Source of the DNA: Anaerolineae bacterium
GTDB lineage: Bacteria; Chloroflexota; Anaerolineae; DUEN01
DNA length: 26,514 nt
Direction of reading: 5' to 3'
Assembly: GCA_021159845.1 (NCBI GenBank)
Contig: JAGHDS010000049.1
Location: 1-26,514, forward strand
Position 1 is the stretch's first letter. Every line of letters begins with the position of its first letter. The notes below the pieces were generated by a model. It had not been told where the DNA came from. It made no database searches and worked only from the letters and a program-made list of their open reading frames with translations. This document shows, piece after piece, positions 1 through 8,215 of this stretch. The position numbers and the translations under genes are program-made.

Positions 1-1232
1 GCCCGATCCCGTTGTAGATCTCGATCCCACCATAGCAGCCAGGTGGCCGTCCACGCCGCGCTGGACGTGTGTACCCGGCGGCGTCCGCCATTCAGACGTG
101 GCGGCGACCCCCACCACTCGTCTGCCTTGTACGCGTATACCGCCGGGAACAGCCCATTCACCTGTGGTGCCTTCAGCGTCCATGCCTTCACCCGCTGAGC
201 CCGCTGCTGCCATCTCTTCCGCCCAAGACGACGGCCGAAATGCCACATGCCGTAAGCGCTTCGCAGGCCATTGAACCAGACCTGATTCCAGACGATAGGC
301 TGTGGGGTGCGGAAGTAGCCGCCGTGGCTTAACGCCTTGAAGCCCCCTACCGTCTCTCCATCGATCTTGAACTCCACGTATTCGCCCACCTGTTGCACGC
401 TGGGATACGTGTACTCCGCATAACTACGGAATGGAATGGTCTGTGGCAGTGCTTTTTCCAGATATGAGGGTGCATAGCGTTGCCATTGGTATGAGGTGAC
501 GGCTCGCAGCACGTCGGGGCGCTCCGCTCCCGCCCCAAGCAGGATCTCGTACGAGAAAGTGATGGGCCCGGCCGGCGGGGTGCCCAGCATAGACGGCGCA
601 TGGCGATAGTAAGTGTGGTGGATCGGCTCGTATCGCTTCAACCCGTAGCCGAAGATGGGGTTGGCGCGATCCTTCACGTCCAGCTCCAGGCAGGTCAGGC
701 GGGCTTGCTTCAGGGCAGCCAGCGCGTCCAGGTCGGGCAGGAGCGCAGCCCAGCGGCCGTCCTTGAGAAGGATCACCGCGGGCGCCCGGAAGACGTGGTC
801 GCCGATGACCATATCGTCGCCCGGTCGCAGGTTCGGAGCCCAGGTGTAGTCTAAAGGGATGTCCGACAGGAACGTCCACACATCCTGGAACCACTCCACC
901 AACTCGTCGCCGCGCAGTTCCAAACGAACGGTGACATGCACGCGGGCCTGCTCAGGATCCACCTTCACCGTTCGAGCCAGCGCGCGGCCGCCCCAATCGG
1001 CTGAGAGCTGTAGCGTATGCTCATCCGGCTGCTCTACTGTCCACGTTGGTGGCTCGGCGGGCAACGGGAACTGCGTGGGAAACAGCCGTGCATCCGTTAG
1101 CGCTGCCCCGCTCAGAGTACAGATATCCTCCCAGCCGGCCTTTGTCTTCCTGGCTGACAGGGTCAGCCGGGGGGCGGGTGCATCCTCCCATTGGGCGCGT
1201 ATCTTCTCGTTACCGACCGTCCACCGACTCAT
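1..1232 (-). CDS. Uncharacterised large protein, C-terminus cut by window edge
   Basis: The minus-strand frame is open from an ATG at 1232 to the left edge (410 codons, no stop), so the C-terminal part is missing. I do not recognise the family with certainty. The first ~270 residues look beta-rich (TWTVEQPDEHTLQLSADWGG, then VHVTVRLELRG). After that comes a Trp- and Arg-rich stretch (GMWHFGRRLGRKRWQQRAQR, then DEWWGSPP and WTATWLLWWDRD). A beta-sandwich followed by an alpha/alpha toroid, as in six-hairpin glycosidases, would fit but is a guess. No signal peptide is seen. Its ATG overlaps the stop of the upstream isomerase gene (ATGA), so the two are probably translationally coupled, which supports a role in carbohydrate metabolism. 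Confidence 0.7.
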   Translation of the reverse strand, partial: MSRWTVGNEKIRAQWEDAPAPRLTLSARKTKAGWEDICTLSGAALTDARLFPTQFPLPAEPPTWTVEQPDEHTLQLSADWGGRALARTVKVDPEQARVHVTVRLELRGDELVEWFQDVWTFLSDIPLDYTWAPNLRPGDDMVIGDHVFRAPAVILLKDGRWAALLPDLDALAALKQARLTCLELDVKDRANPIFGYGLKRYEPIHHTYYRHAPSMLGTPPAGPITFSYEILLGAGAERPDVLRAVTSYQWQRYAPSYLEKALPQTIPFRSYAEYTYPSVQQVGEYVEFKIDGETVGGFKALSHGGYFRTPQPIVWNQVWFNGLRSAYGMWHFGRRLGRKRWQQRAQRVKAWTLKAPQVNGLFPAVYAYKADEWWGSPPRLNGGRRRVHTSSAAWTATWLLWWDRDLQRDR

Positions 1233-2017
1233 ATACCCTCCATTACCTCGGCGATGTCTTGGACGATTTGCATGATGGGCTGGAGAGCCTCCCGCGTGGG
1301 CTTCGATGGGCGGAACTCCATGCCGACGAACCGATTGTAACCTGCCTTCGCCAGTTGCTCCAACACGAAGCGGTAGTTGATCTCGCCGGTACCAGGTTCA
1401 TACCGGCCCGGGACATCTGCTATGTGCACATGTCCGATCTGATCCACATGCGAAGTCAGCCGGGCGGTCAGGTTGCCCTCCATGATCTGCTGATGATAGA
1501 TGTCGAACAGGAGCTTGACGGCTGGGCTGCCAACTCGATCCAAGATGTCGAACCCCTCGTCGGACGAGCTCAGCAGGTAGCCCTTGTGATCCACCAGCGT
1601 GTTCAGGGGTTCCAGCACCAACGTCATGCCAGCCCGCTCGGCGATGGGGGCCGCCTGGCGTAGGGCGCTCACCACGGCATCGATCTGCTCCGATCTGGGG
1701 ACGCCGGGACGCTCGTTCCCCGTGAGCACGATCAACGTTGAGCAACCAAGCTTACGAGCCGCGTCGAAGGAGGTCTCCAACCCGGACAGGAAGGCCTCAT
1801 GCTGGGCTGGATCGTTCAACAGACGCGGCGGTTCAGCCGAGAAGACCGCCACAGATAGCCCTCGTGCCTGCTGGCGTCGAGCGATGGCGTCCAGGTCCTT
1901 ATTGCTCCAGTTCCAGAACTCGAAGGCGGTCAGCCCGACGTCGGCCGTGGCGTCGATCCGATCAAGGAACGGCAGCTCGGGGAACAACATCTCGATGCAA
2001 GCGGACAGAGTAAACAT
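1229..2017 (-). CDS. Hydroxypyruvate isomerase-like sugar isomerase (TIM barrel)
   Basis: This 262-residue protein fits the AP-endonuclease-2 TIM-barrel fold used by hydroxypyruvate isomerases and sugar-phosphate isomerases/epimerases. Visible metal and active-site segments are the Glu in LVLEPLN (about residue 142), the Asp and His in LLFDIYHQQ, the His pair in GHVHIADVPGR, EPGTGEINY, and the last Glu in VGMEFRP. Length and motif order are those of the Hyi family, which interconverts hydroxypyruvate and tartronate semialdehyde; related proteins act on other ketoses, so the substrate is open. The start is well supported by AAAGGAG seven bases upstream of the ATG. The stop overlaps the start of the next gene. 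A 143-bp gap separates it from the GNAT gene upstream, so it could have its own promoter, though I see no convincing one. Confidence 0.85.
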   Translation of the reverse strand: MFTLSACIEMLFPELPFLDRIDATADVGLTAFEFWNWSNKDLDAIARRQQARGLSVAVFSAEPPRLLNDPAQHEAFLSGLETSFDAARKLGCSTLIVLTGNERPGVPRSEQIDAVVSALRQAAPIAERAGMTLVLEPLNTLVDHKGYLLSSSDEGFDILDRVGSPAVKLLFDIYHQQIMEGNLTARLTSHVDQIGHVHIADVPGRYEPGTGEINYRFVLEQLAKAGYNRFVGMEFRPSKPTREALQPIMQIVQDIAEVMEGI

Positions 2018-2110
2018 GATTCTCTCCTTTTAGTAGGAAAGCAGGCCTTAGATGATACGGGTGCTTGCTGGTCGGCGGGATGAGACGATACTGCCTGTCT
2101 AGCACACGCC

Positions 2111-2127
2111 GCACGAGCCACTCGTGC
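2111..2127. repeat. Short perfect inverted repeat in the isomerase leader
   Basis: GCACGAG and CTCGTGC form a 7-bp perfect stem around a 3-base loop, in the 143-bp gap between the GNAT gene and the isomerase gene. No T-run follows on either strand, so it is not a standard terminator. It could be an operator for the isomerase gene or a weak RNA hairpin. Confidence 0.4.
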
Positions 2128-2160
2128 CGGAGGCCCCAAACGGTACACGTCCTGGCTATC

Positions 2161-3060
2161 CTAGAGCTCCTTCTCCATCCACCAGAACACGCGATGGATG
2201 CGGGCATCGGCCACGCGGGCGTAGAAGGCGATGGGGCCCACCCAGCAAATGTCGGCGGTCCGATGGCCCAGTGCCTTCATATCCTGCATACAGCGCCAGA
2301 AGAGTACCCGGCCGATCCCACGGCCGCGCAGGTCCGGCTCCGTGCCCATCGGCCCGAAGCCGTTCTCAAACATGGTCACGTTATAGGACGCGAAGGCACA
2401 AATACGACCCCCATGCGTGGCCACGAACGTGGAGATTGGATCGTTCTCATAGGATGAAAGCGCCTCATAGTGCCACACAGGCCCCCACAGCTCTTGCAGC
2501 CACGCGCTGAAGGCCTCCCGATCCGACGGTTGTAGCCGTCGGATGGTGTATCCCTCCCGCTCCAGGCGGGCCTCTTCCTGGCTGGTGTCCCAGTCCCGCG
2601 CGGCGAGGTCTACCTCCATGTCGATAGCCTCACCGATACGGTGGAAGCCGTGACGCTCGAAGAAGCAGTAGGCCGGGGTATAACGCACGTCCAGGCCCGG
2701 CCAGAAGTAGCTGGGAGCGCTGTTACCCAGTCGCAGTCGGGTGAACCCGTCGGCGCGTAGTCGTCCCTCCAACTCCTCCAGCAATCGGGAGGCGATTCCC
2801 TGCCGGCGGTACGCGGGATCGATCGCGATCAAGCGCACCCAGGCCATCCGCTCGTCCTCCATCTCCCGGACGCCGCCCAGGATCGTGCCGATCAATCGAT
2901 CCCCATCCCAGGCCGTAAGCTGGTACGCCGGGTTCCGATTGGGTTCCTCCAGGACGCGGCGTCGCAACACTGTAGGTGTGAATCTGTCCAGCGGCAATGT
3001 ACGCTGGCATAAGTCCAACAACACCGGTAGATCGGCTCCCGCTAACTCACGGATCTCCAT
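2161..3060 (-). CDS. Tandem GNAT-domain N-acetyltransferase
   Basis: The protein (299 residues from the chosen start) has two GNAT folds in a row. The first spans roughly residues 3-150, with the acetyl-CoA pyrophosphate-binding segment RRQGIASRLL. The second spans roughly 165-299, with LRGRGIGRVLF. Both carry the R-x-x-G-x-G/A signature, so both may bind acetyl-CoA; in many double GNATs only one is active. The acceptor substrate cannot be told from sequence. The ATG at 3060 is preferred over an in-frame ATG at 3108 because GAGAGGTG lies about 6 bases upstream and the first beta strand (MEIRELAGADLP) begins there. It lies 53 bp downstream of the beta-helix gene, probably in the same transcript. 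Confidence 0.8.
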   Translation of the reverse strand: MEIRELAGADLPVLLDLCQRTLPLDRFTPTVLRRRVLEEPNRNPAYQLTAWDGDRLIGTILGGVREMEDERMAWVRLIAIDPAYRRQGIASRLLEELEGRLRADGFTRLRLGNSAPSYFWPGLDVRYTPAYCFFERHGFHRIGEAIDMEVDLAARDWDTSQEEARLEREGYTIRRLQPSDREAFSAWLQELWGPVWHYEALSSYENDPISTFVATHGGRICAFASYNVTMFENGFGPMGTEPDLRGRGIGRVLFWRCMQDMKALGHRTADICWVGPIAFYARVADARIHRVFWWMEKEL

Positions 3061-3113
3061 AAGCACACCTCTCAATAAGGTCATCTCCAAATGATATAGA
3101 GTCAACAAGCCGT

Positions 3114-4397
3114 TTAGGGTGAATCCCTTGTCTCCCCCTCCCGCAGGTCTTCGACCGCCTTTAAGCCGCCCAGGAAGGCGTTTCCCTCCACCGTGATCTC
3201 GCTCACCTCGCGGCCGATGCGGATGGCTATCCTCTGTTGCTCCGGGGATGTGCGCTCAAACCGGCACCCGCGGATGATCAGATCTTGCGCTTTCCATTGG
3301 ACATCGATGCCGATTTCCCCGTTGTCCCGGATCAGACATTCCTCAACTCGATTCCGGTCGGGTGTGCGGTATTCGTTCACCTCCTGGCGGAAGAGCACGC
3401 CCACCTCGCCATTCCGTTCGATCACGCAGCCGCGCAAGATGTTGTCCGTATCGCGGTGGCCGAGGCTCACCCCGTATGAGCGGTTCTCGGAAAAGGTGCA
3501 ACCCTCCGCGATACCGTCACAGACCCCCCAGCACCAGAAGAGGCCGATCTCGTTCCCCCTGGCCACACAACGACGGAACACCGGGCGTTGGGAGCCACTG
3601 CCGGGATGGAAACCGAAACCAGCATTGTCCACAGCTTGGCAGTTCTCGAAGTGGATGTCGTCGCAAACCTGGAAGCTGAAGGCATCGCCGTTATAGCGGC
3701 GAGCCAACACGTTCTTGAACGTCCAGCGGTTGCAGTACTGGATGAAGACCGCCCCGGTGTAGTTGCCGTTGGCATAGTCGTTTTCCCCGCAGTTTCCATC
3801 CAGGACGATGTCCTCCACGCTCACATCATCCACATGGAAGGCACAGAGGATCGGATGGATCGTCTGCGCCTTCGCCCCGTCGCTCATCCAGTAATTTTTC
3901 TCCGTTCGTTGGTCCAGGTAGAGGAGGTCCCCCTCCACAGCCACGATCGTATAAAGCCGCATGGCTGGCCAGACGTCCGTTTTCTCCGTGCTCAGCATAA
4001 GGCCGCCGCCAGGCGCGAAGCCGGCTGGATCGCTGACCTGAACGGCGTACTCGAACCAATCCGCCTCTCGAACTAGTGACGCGGTCACGCTGGGTGCCTT
4101 CCTCAGGACCGTGTCTTCCCCAGAGCCGCGCAATGTGATCCCGGGCCGTAAATAGACCGCGTTTCGCATCGTGTAGATGCCGGGAAGCACATGGACGGTG
4201 CCACCTCCCAGCCGGTACACGTAATCCACGGCCGCCTGGATCACTTTGTCATCCTGGCCTCGCAGGTCGCCCTCATCCTGGCCCACCGTCAGCGTGATCT
4301 GACGGCGAGTGCGGAAGGGACGCATGTTTTGTGGCTCTTCCGGTGGATCTTGCCCCATGAAGTCTGCCCTCATCCCTGCGTCACTCCGTTCGTTCAT
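3114..4397 (-). CDS. Right-handed parallel beta-helix protein (pectin-lyase-like fold)
   Basis: This 427-residue protein opens, after a polar leader of ~45 residues, with the typical first turns of a pectin-lyase-like beta-helix: VIQAAVDYVYRLGGGTVHVL, GIYTM, LRPGITLRGSG. From about residue 195 to 410 it has regular coils of ~22 residues with spaced Asn/Gly/Cys positions (VSVEDIVLDGN, WTFKNVLARRYNGDAF, IHFENCQAVDNAGFGF, GIAEGCTFSENRSYGV, NILRGCVIERNGEVGV, NRVEECLIRDNGEIGI, LIIRGCRFERT). This fold is used by polysaccharide lyases, hydrolases and C5-epimerases, but no catalytic set can be named. There is no signal peptide, so a cytoplasmic or non-classically exported role is likely. Start codon uncertain: ATGs at codons 1, 9, 14 and 25 are all possible, and none has a strong ribosome-binding site. 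Confidence 0.8.
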   Translation of the reverse strand: MNERSDAGMRADFMGQDPPEEPQNMRPFRTRRQITLTVGQDEGDLRGQDDKVIQAAVDYVYRLGGGTVHVLPGIYTMRNAVYLRPGITLRGSGEDTVLRKAPSVTASLVREADWFEYAVQVSDPAGFAPGGGLMLSTEKTDVWPAMRLYTIVAVEGDLLYLDQRTEKNYWMSDGAKAQTIHPILCAFHVDDVSVEDIVLDGNCGENDYANGNYTGAVFIQYCNRWTFKNVLARRYNGDAFSFQVCDDIHFENCQAVDNAGFGFHPGSGSQRPVFRRCVARGNEIGLFWCWGVCDGIAEGCTFSENRSYGVSLGHRDTDNILRGCVIERNGEVGVLFRQEVNEYRTPDRNRVEECLIRDNGEIGIDVQWKAQDLIIRGCRFERTSPEQQRIAIRIGREVSEITVEGNAFLGGLKAVEDLREGETRDSP

Positions 4398-4437
4398 GAT
4401 TCGCGCTCCGAGGCGGTTGGGAATCGGCGGGGGCCTA

Positions 4438-5508
4438 CTACAGGAACGGCAACGGGGGGGCCAACGGCGGTGGCGCGTAGCCCGTCTGATGGTAGTAGGC
4501 GGCCACTCGGCGCAGTGTGGTCTCCCGGATCGCGTGCAGCTCCGTTGTAGCCAGCTCGAGCGTCGTCATCAGGCTGTCGATCACGTGGTTATCCAGGATA
4601 GCCTGTGCCACATCGGTGGGGATATCCAGCCGACAGAAGATCCAGGCGATGACGCCACTGTACCACTTCAGACGCGCCTCTGCTCCTGTCCTGAAGGTGG
4701 AGGTCGGTTGGCCGTTGAAAGTGATACGCTGGACCTCGCCCAGTGTAGCGCCACCCAGCACGCCGTGGACGATGGAGATTGTCTCCGCACCGTAACGCCA
4801 GAACTCCTCTGGCTCCAAACAACGCATCTCCACGCCTGGGTTGGCGAAGATCACCTGAGCGGCGGCGCGCGTATATAGCTTGTAGCCGGAGTTAAAGTCG
4901 GGCACGCCCTCTGAGCCCGCACAGAATCGCAAATCCAGCGCCTGGCCTTGTCGTGCCAGACGGTAGCGTAGAGCGTCCAACAGCACCCGATCTTGCAGGA
5001 GCTCCAGCTCGCCGCGCAGCCAGCCCATTGGCCGGTGCAGGCTGCCCCGTCGCCCGATCACCAGCACCCGGTCGTTGCCGGTCACCCGGACGATGTGAGC
5101 CGCTGCCCGCGCCAGGTTGGGCAGGTCGTTGATGAAGTGATCGGCGTCGGCATCGCGCACGCACAACAGGTCTGTATTCGGCCTCTGATCTAGCAGCCAG
5201 CGCATCCCCTGCGTGACGGCGTATTCCTTGCCGTGGTTCTCCTCCTCGATGATTACTGCCGGTGCCTTGCCCTCCTGCCGCAGGATCCGATCCCGTTCCG
5301 CCTGGGCTACCCGGGCGACACGTGGGCTCCCATCCACTACCAGCACGATTTGGTCCCAGGGCATGAACGAGCCGGAGTCCGCCAGCGTGAGGCGTAGCAA
5401 GTTGGCCATGACCTCGTCCGGCTCGGCTGGGTTGTACCAGACCGGTATCACCATTCCCAGGCGGGAGTGTAGATCGGCGATCGTGAGATATTGCTCGTGG
5501 GTACCCAC
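4438..5508 (-). CDS. GT-A-fold glycosyltransferase-like protein
   Basis: The protein has 356 residues from the chosen GTG start. It shows a GT-A/GT2 layout: a first strand MVIPVWYNP, a second strand QIVLVVDGSP, the nucleotide-binding-region motif ENHGKEYAVTQGMRWLL (about 90-106), then an acidic metal site CVRDADADHF (Asp119, 121, 123) standing for the DXD motif. A later acceptor-side segment reads PDFNSGYKLY. No transmembrane helix is seen, so it probably makes a soluble glycoside or acts at the membrane face. The GTG at 5508 is chosen because it lies one base after the stop of the ROK kinase gene and has GAGGGAG six bases upstream; the longer ATG start at 5553 would overlap the kinase gene. 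Donor and acceptor are unknown. The coupling to a sugar kinase suggests a shared glycoside pathway. Confidence 0.7.
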   Translation of the reverse strand: MGTHEQYLTIADLHSRLGMVIPVWYNPAEPDEVMANLLRLTLADSGSFMPWDQIVLVVDGSPRVARVAQAERDRILRQEGKAPAVIIEEENHGKEYAVTQGMRWLLDQRPNTDLLCVRDADADHFINDLPNLARAAAHIVRVTGNDRVLVIGRRGSLHRPMGWLRGELELLQDRVLLDALRYRLARQGQALDLRFCAGSEGVPDFNSGYKLYTRAAAQVIFANPGVEMRCLEPEEFWRYGAETISIVHGVLGGATLGEVQRITFNGQPTSTFRTGAEARLKWYSGVIAWIFCRLDIPTDVAQAILDNHVIDSLMTTLELATTELHAIRETTLRRVAAYYHQTGYAPPPLAPPLPFL

Positions 5509-5509
5509 G

Positions 5510-6445
5510 TTACGCTCCCTCGTTTCCCGTGATTCCCTGCCGGGCCAACACACCCGCGCCGATCAGCCCAGCCTGTGGCCCCAGCGTAGCCTTCAGAACG
5601 GGTGTTGATCGGGCTGTGGGCAAGGCGTACTGGGCGATCCCGGAGCGGATGGCATCGAGAAATGGCTTGCCCGCCTCGGCCACCCCGCCGCCGACGATGA
5701 TCGCGTCCGGAGCCATCGCGTTCACCAGGGAGGCCAGGGCGAACCCCAGCCAACGGCCGGCCTCCTGTACGACCGTAAGTGCCAGATGGTCACCGGCGTG
5801 CATCGCTTCGACCACGTCTCGTCCCGTGACCGCCTCGGCCAGGCCGCGTTGGCGGCGATACTCCGCGGCGATGGCCGGCCCCGACGCGTACTGTTCCACG
5901 CAACCGCGGCCACCGCACGTGCAGGGGCGACCATCGCGTTCCACCTTCACATGACCTATCGACCCGGCCAGCCCGTCATGTCCGGTGTATAACCTGCCAT
6001 CCAGTACCCATCCTCCGCCTATTCCGGTCCCCACTGCTACGTATAGCCCATTGCGGACACCGCGGCCGGCGCCGTGAATCGCCTCGCCCAACGCCATCGC
6101 GTGGACATCATTGGTTACCCAGGCGGGGATGCCCAGCACCTCCTGTAGTCGTTGGCGAAGCGGCACGCCAGCCCAGCCGGGGATCAACGCCGTGGCGAAG
6201 ATGATCTCTCCCGTGGTCGGGTCCACCTGGCCGCCCGTGCCCACGCCCACCGCCGTGGGTTGAACCTCGGCCTGATCGAGCGCGGCGCGTGCGATTGCCA
6301 CGACGCGTGACAATACGGCGTCCCGTCCCTCACGCGCCATCGTGGGGACAGTCTGTGTTCCATGCAACCTCCCGCTTGGATCCACCAGGGCAGCCGCGAT
6401 CTTGGTCCCGCCGATGTCGATCCCCAGCGTCCATACGTCGCTCAT
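5510..6445 (-). CDS. ROK-family sugar kinase (glucokinase-like)
   Basis: This 311-residue cytoplasmic protein has the full ROK layout: ATP-phosphate motif GIDIGGTK (8-15), the catalytic Asp in WVTNDVHAM (Asp113), the second phosphate motif GTGIGGG (139-145), and the structural zinc site with His165 and Cys175, 177 and 182 (CTCGGRGC). ROK kinases phosphorylate glucose, N-acetylglucosamine, N-acetylmannosamine, allose or fructose. The sugar-binding ExGH motif here reads SIGH, with Ser in place of the usual Glu, so a non-glucose substrate or altered activity is possible. There is no N-terminal DNA-binding domain, which favours a kinase over a ROK repressor. The start has GGAGGT just upstream. 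The glycosyltransferase gene follows after one base. Confidence 0.88.
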   Translation of the reverse strand: MSDVWTLGIDIGGTKIAAALVDPSGRLHGTQTVPTMAREGRDAVLSRVVAIARAALDQAEVQPTAVGVGTGGQVDPTTGEIIFATALIPGWAGVPLRQRLQEVLGIPAWVTNDVHAMALGEAIHGAGRGVRNGLYVAVGTGIGGGWVLDGRLYTGHDGLAGSIGHVKVERDGRPCTCGGRGCVEQYASGPAIAAEYRRQRGLAEAVTGRDVVEAMHAGDHLALTVVQEAGRWLGFALASLVNAMAPDAIIVGGGVAEAGKPFLDAIRSGIAQYALPTARSTPVLKATLGPQAGLIGAGVLARQGITGNEGA

Positions 6446-6483
6446 GTTACCTCCGGCGGATGGTTATATCCTTGCCCGTTCCT

Positions 6484-7230
6484 CTAGAAGGGAGGTTCCT
6501 TGTGCAGCTCCTCCACCAGTTGCAGGGCTGCCTCGACCTGTTCCGACGTTCCTTGGAGTAGCAATCGAACCGCTCCCTCGGCGCCGAAGATACCACCGGA
6601 GCCGACATGTCTCGCCTGCACGCCGTGGAGCAGATGAAAGGCCTCGATCTCTGTGATGATCTCCCCCGTGATGGGGAATAGCGGATGTACGCGATTTGCT
6701 GTTCCCTCGCCCTGCCCCAGCAAACGCGCTGTCTCCAAGATGTCATGGGCGACGAGCTTTTCCAAGCCTATAGGGATGATCAGCGTCGCGCGACGCCCGA
6801 TGATAGGGCCCATGATCCCTCCAGCGGTTCCTCCGTTGATGTCGCCGATGGTCACGCCAGCTATCTTCTTTTCATAATTCAGGGCATTGGCGCCTTTGAT
6901 GAAGACATCACCGGGACCGAGTCGGCGCGCGGCCTGGAATCGATCCATGCCGGTAACCCGCTCCCCATCGTGGAGGATGACGTCAGGAATGTTTTGTGAC
7001 GCCAGTCGGGTCCCGCTATCGAAGCCGGGCGGGACCACATGCCCGGTCACGTAGGCATATCGATCGAAAGGCCCTCCCAGCACCTCCTCGACGATGTACC
7101 CGTTGGTGGTCCCAGTCGCGATGATGAGCCATCCCTTCTGCCGGGCACGACGCACTGCTGGATGCGCAGCCACGCCCTTGGCAATCAGCCGCTTGGATTG
7201 AGAAACGGTAAGGACGACATCAGCCAACAT
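6484..7230 (-). CDS. Conserved-looking protein of unknown function
   Basis: I do not recognise this 248-residue protein. It is soluble, with no signal peptide or membrane helix. It has a small-ligand-binding look: GWLIIATGTTNGYIVEEVLG (about 33-52), GDVFIKGANALN (about 106-117), then a striking glycine stretch GVTIGDINGGTAGGIMGPII (about 125-144) followed by RRATLIIPIGLEKLV. The C-terminal ~80 residues (FPITGEIITEIEAFHLLHGV, then GGIFGAEGAVRLLLQGTSEQ) resemble a small alpha/beta domain. The Gly-rich segments suggest nucleotide, cofactor or phosphate binding, but no P-loop or Rossmann signature is exact. It sits between the alpha/beta hydrolase and the ROK kinase with short gaps (34 and 38 bp), so it is probably part of that operon. 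Confidence 0.7.
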   Translation of the reverse strand: MLADVVLTVSQSKRLIAKGVAAHPAVRRARQKGWLIIATGTTNGYIVEEVLGGPFDRYAYVTGHVVPPGFDSGTRLASQNIPDVILHDGERVTGMDRFQAARRLGPGDVFIKGANALNYEKKIAGVTIGDINGGTAGGIMGPIIGRRATLIIPIGLEKLVAHDILETARLLGQGEGTANRVHPLFPITGEIITEIEAFHLLHGVQARHVGSGGIFGAEGAVRLLLQGTSEQVEAALQLVEELHKEPPF

Positions 7231-7264
7231 GCCTCATACCCCCCATATTGAAAGTCTTGCGCGT

Positions 7265-8215
7265 TCACCTCCCACGCAGCCAGTGGTCTAAGAAATCGTA
7301 TGCTTGCGCCTTTACATCGTCGGGGAAACCGTGGCCGCCGGGGAAGAACACGGCGCGGAACCGGTCGGCCGCCCCCGCTTTGGCATACGCCTCTTGAGCT
7401 TTCTCGGCGATCTCTCTCACACCGTCGATGGGAAAGATGCGATCCTCCTCCCCGGCGGTGAGCATAAAGGGACGCGGGGCGATATCGGTCACTAGCATAT
7501 CCATATCGCCTAATTCCAGCAAGCCGGGGACGTACATCGCGAAGTTGTGGTTGATCCCATCGCGCAGGATCGTCCGAATCAGGCCGAACCCACACGAGGA
7601 GACGGCCGCCTTCACCCGCTCATCGTACCAGGTTAGCCACAGGGTCTCCTGCCCGCCCAGCGAGTGGCCGATGGCGCCCAAGCGCGTCGCGTCAACGTCG
7701 GGCAGCCCCGCCAACACATCCAGGGCACATACCAGATCGTGCAGGTACTTGGTCTGCAGGCAGGAGCCGGACAGGACGCGCCGCGTGAACTCAAACCGCT
7801 CATATTCTCGATCGCTAAGGTGGGGGTTCTCCGCGCGCACGAATTCGGGCGGCCGTCGGTCCTCGAAGCAAAGCTGATCCGGGCACAATACGACGTAGCC
7901 GCGCCGACAGAGGTCCAGCCCGTAGTGATACATGCGATTGGCACTCAACCCCGCTGGCTCTGACTTGCCCAGATAGTACTGGCCGGCATGTTGATGGATG
8001 GCCAGGATGCCAGGCCATCCCCCGACGGGGGCTTGCCCCTTGGGACGCAGCAGCCAGGCGGTGACGCGCTCTCCCGGCTCCACGGCATAGGAGACCAGGG
8101 TACGTACATGGTCACCCAGATCACTCTCTGGCCCTAACTCCACATTCAGTGACACACGCTCTGGAAAACGCCCCAGACGCTCCAAAATCACACGGCGTAA
8201 CTTTGCATGATCCAT
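7265..8215 (-). CDS. Alpha/beta hydrolase (acetyl-xylan-esterase/dienelactone-hydrolase-like)
   Basis: This 316-residue protein has an alpha/beta-hydrolase fold with the whole catalytic triad visible: nucleophile Ser185 in IGHSLGG, Asp258 in GEEDRIFP and His295 in FPGGHGFP. The N-terminal part contains TAWLLRPKG and GILAIHQHAG, a strand-plus-oxyanion region like that of cephalosporin-C deacetylase and acetyl-xylan esterase relatives. There is no signal sequence, so it probably acts on imported or internal esters. The start has AGGAG about nine bases upstream. It follows the methyltransferase gene after 80 bp and begins the carbohydrate-type gene group. Esterase, peptidase or lactonase activity cannot be separated by eye. 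Confidence 0.83.
   Translation of the reverse strand: MDHAKLRRVILERLGRFPERVSLNVELGPESDLGDHVRTLVSYAVEPGERVTAWLLRPKGQAPVGGWPGILAIHQHAGQYYLGKSEPAGLSANRMYHYGLDLCRRGYVVLCPDQLCFEDRRPPEFVRAENPHLSDREYERFEFTRRVLSGSCLQTKYLHDLVCALDVLAGLPDVDATRLGAIGHSLGGQETLWLTWYDERVKAAVSSCGFGLIRTILRDGINHNFAMYVPGLLELGDMDMLVTDIAPRPFMLTAGEEDRIFPIDGVREIAEKAQEAYAKAGAADRFRAVFFPGGHGFPDDVKAQAYDFLDHWLRGR

Noticed and set aside
69..332. Plus-strand 87-codon frame at the left edge
   Set aside because: It is antisense to the coupled minus-strand gene and is Pro/Leu-rich without motifs.
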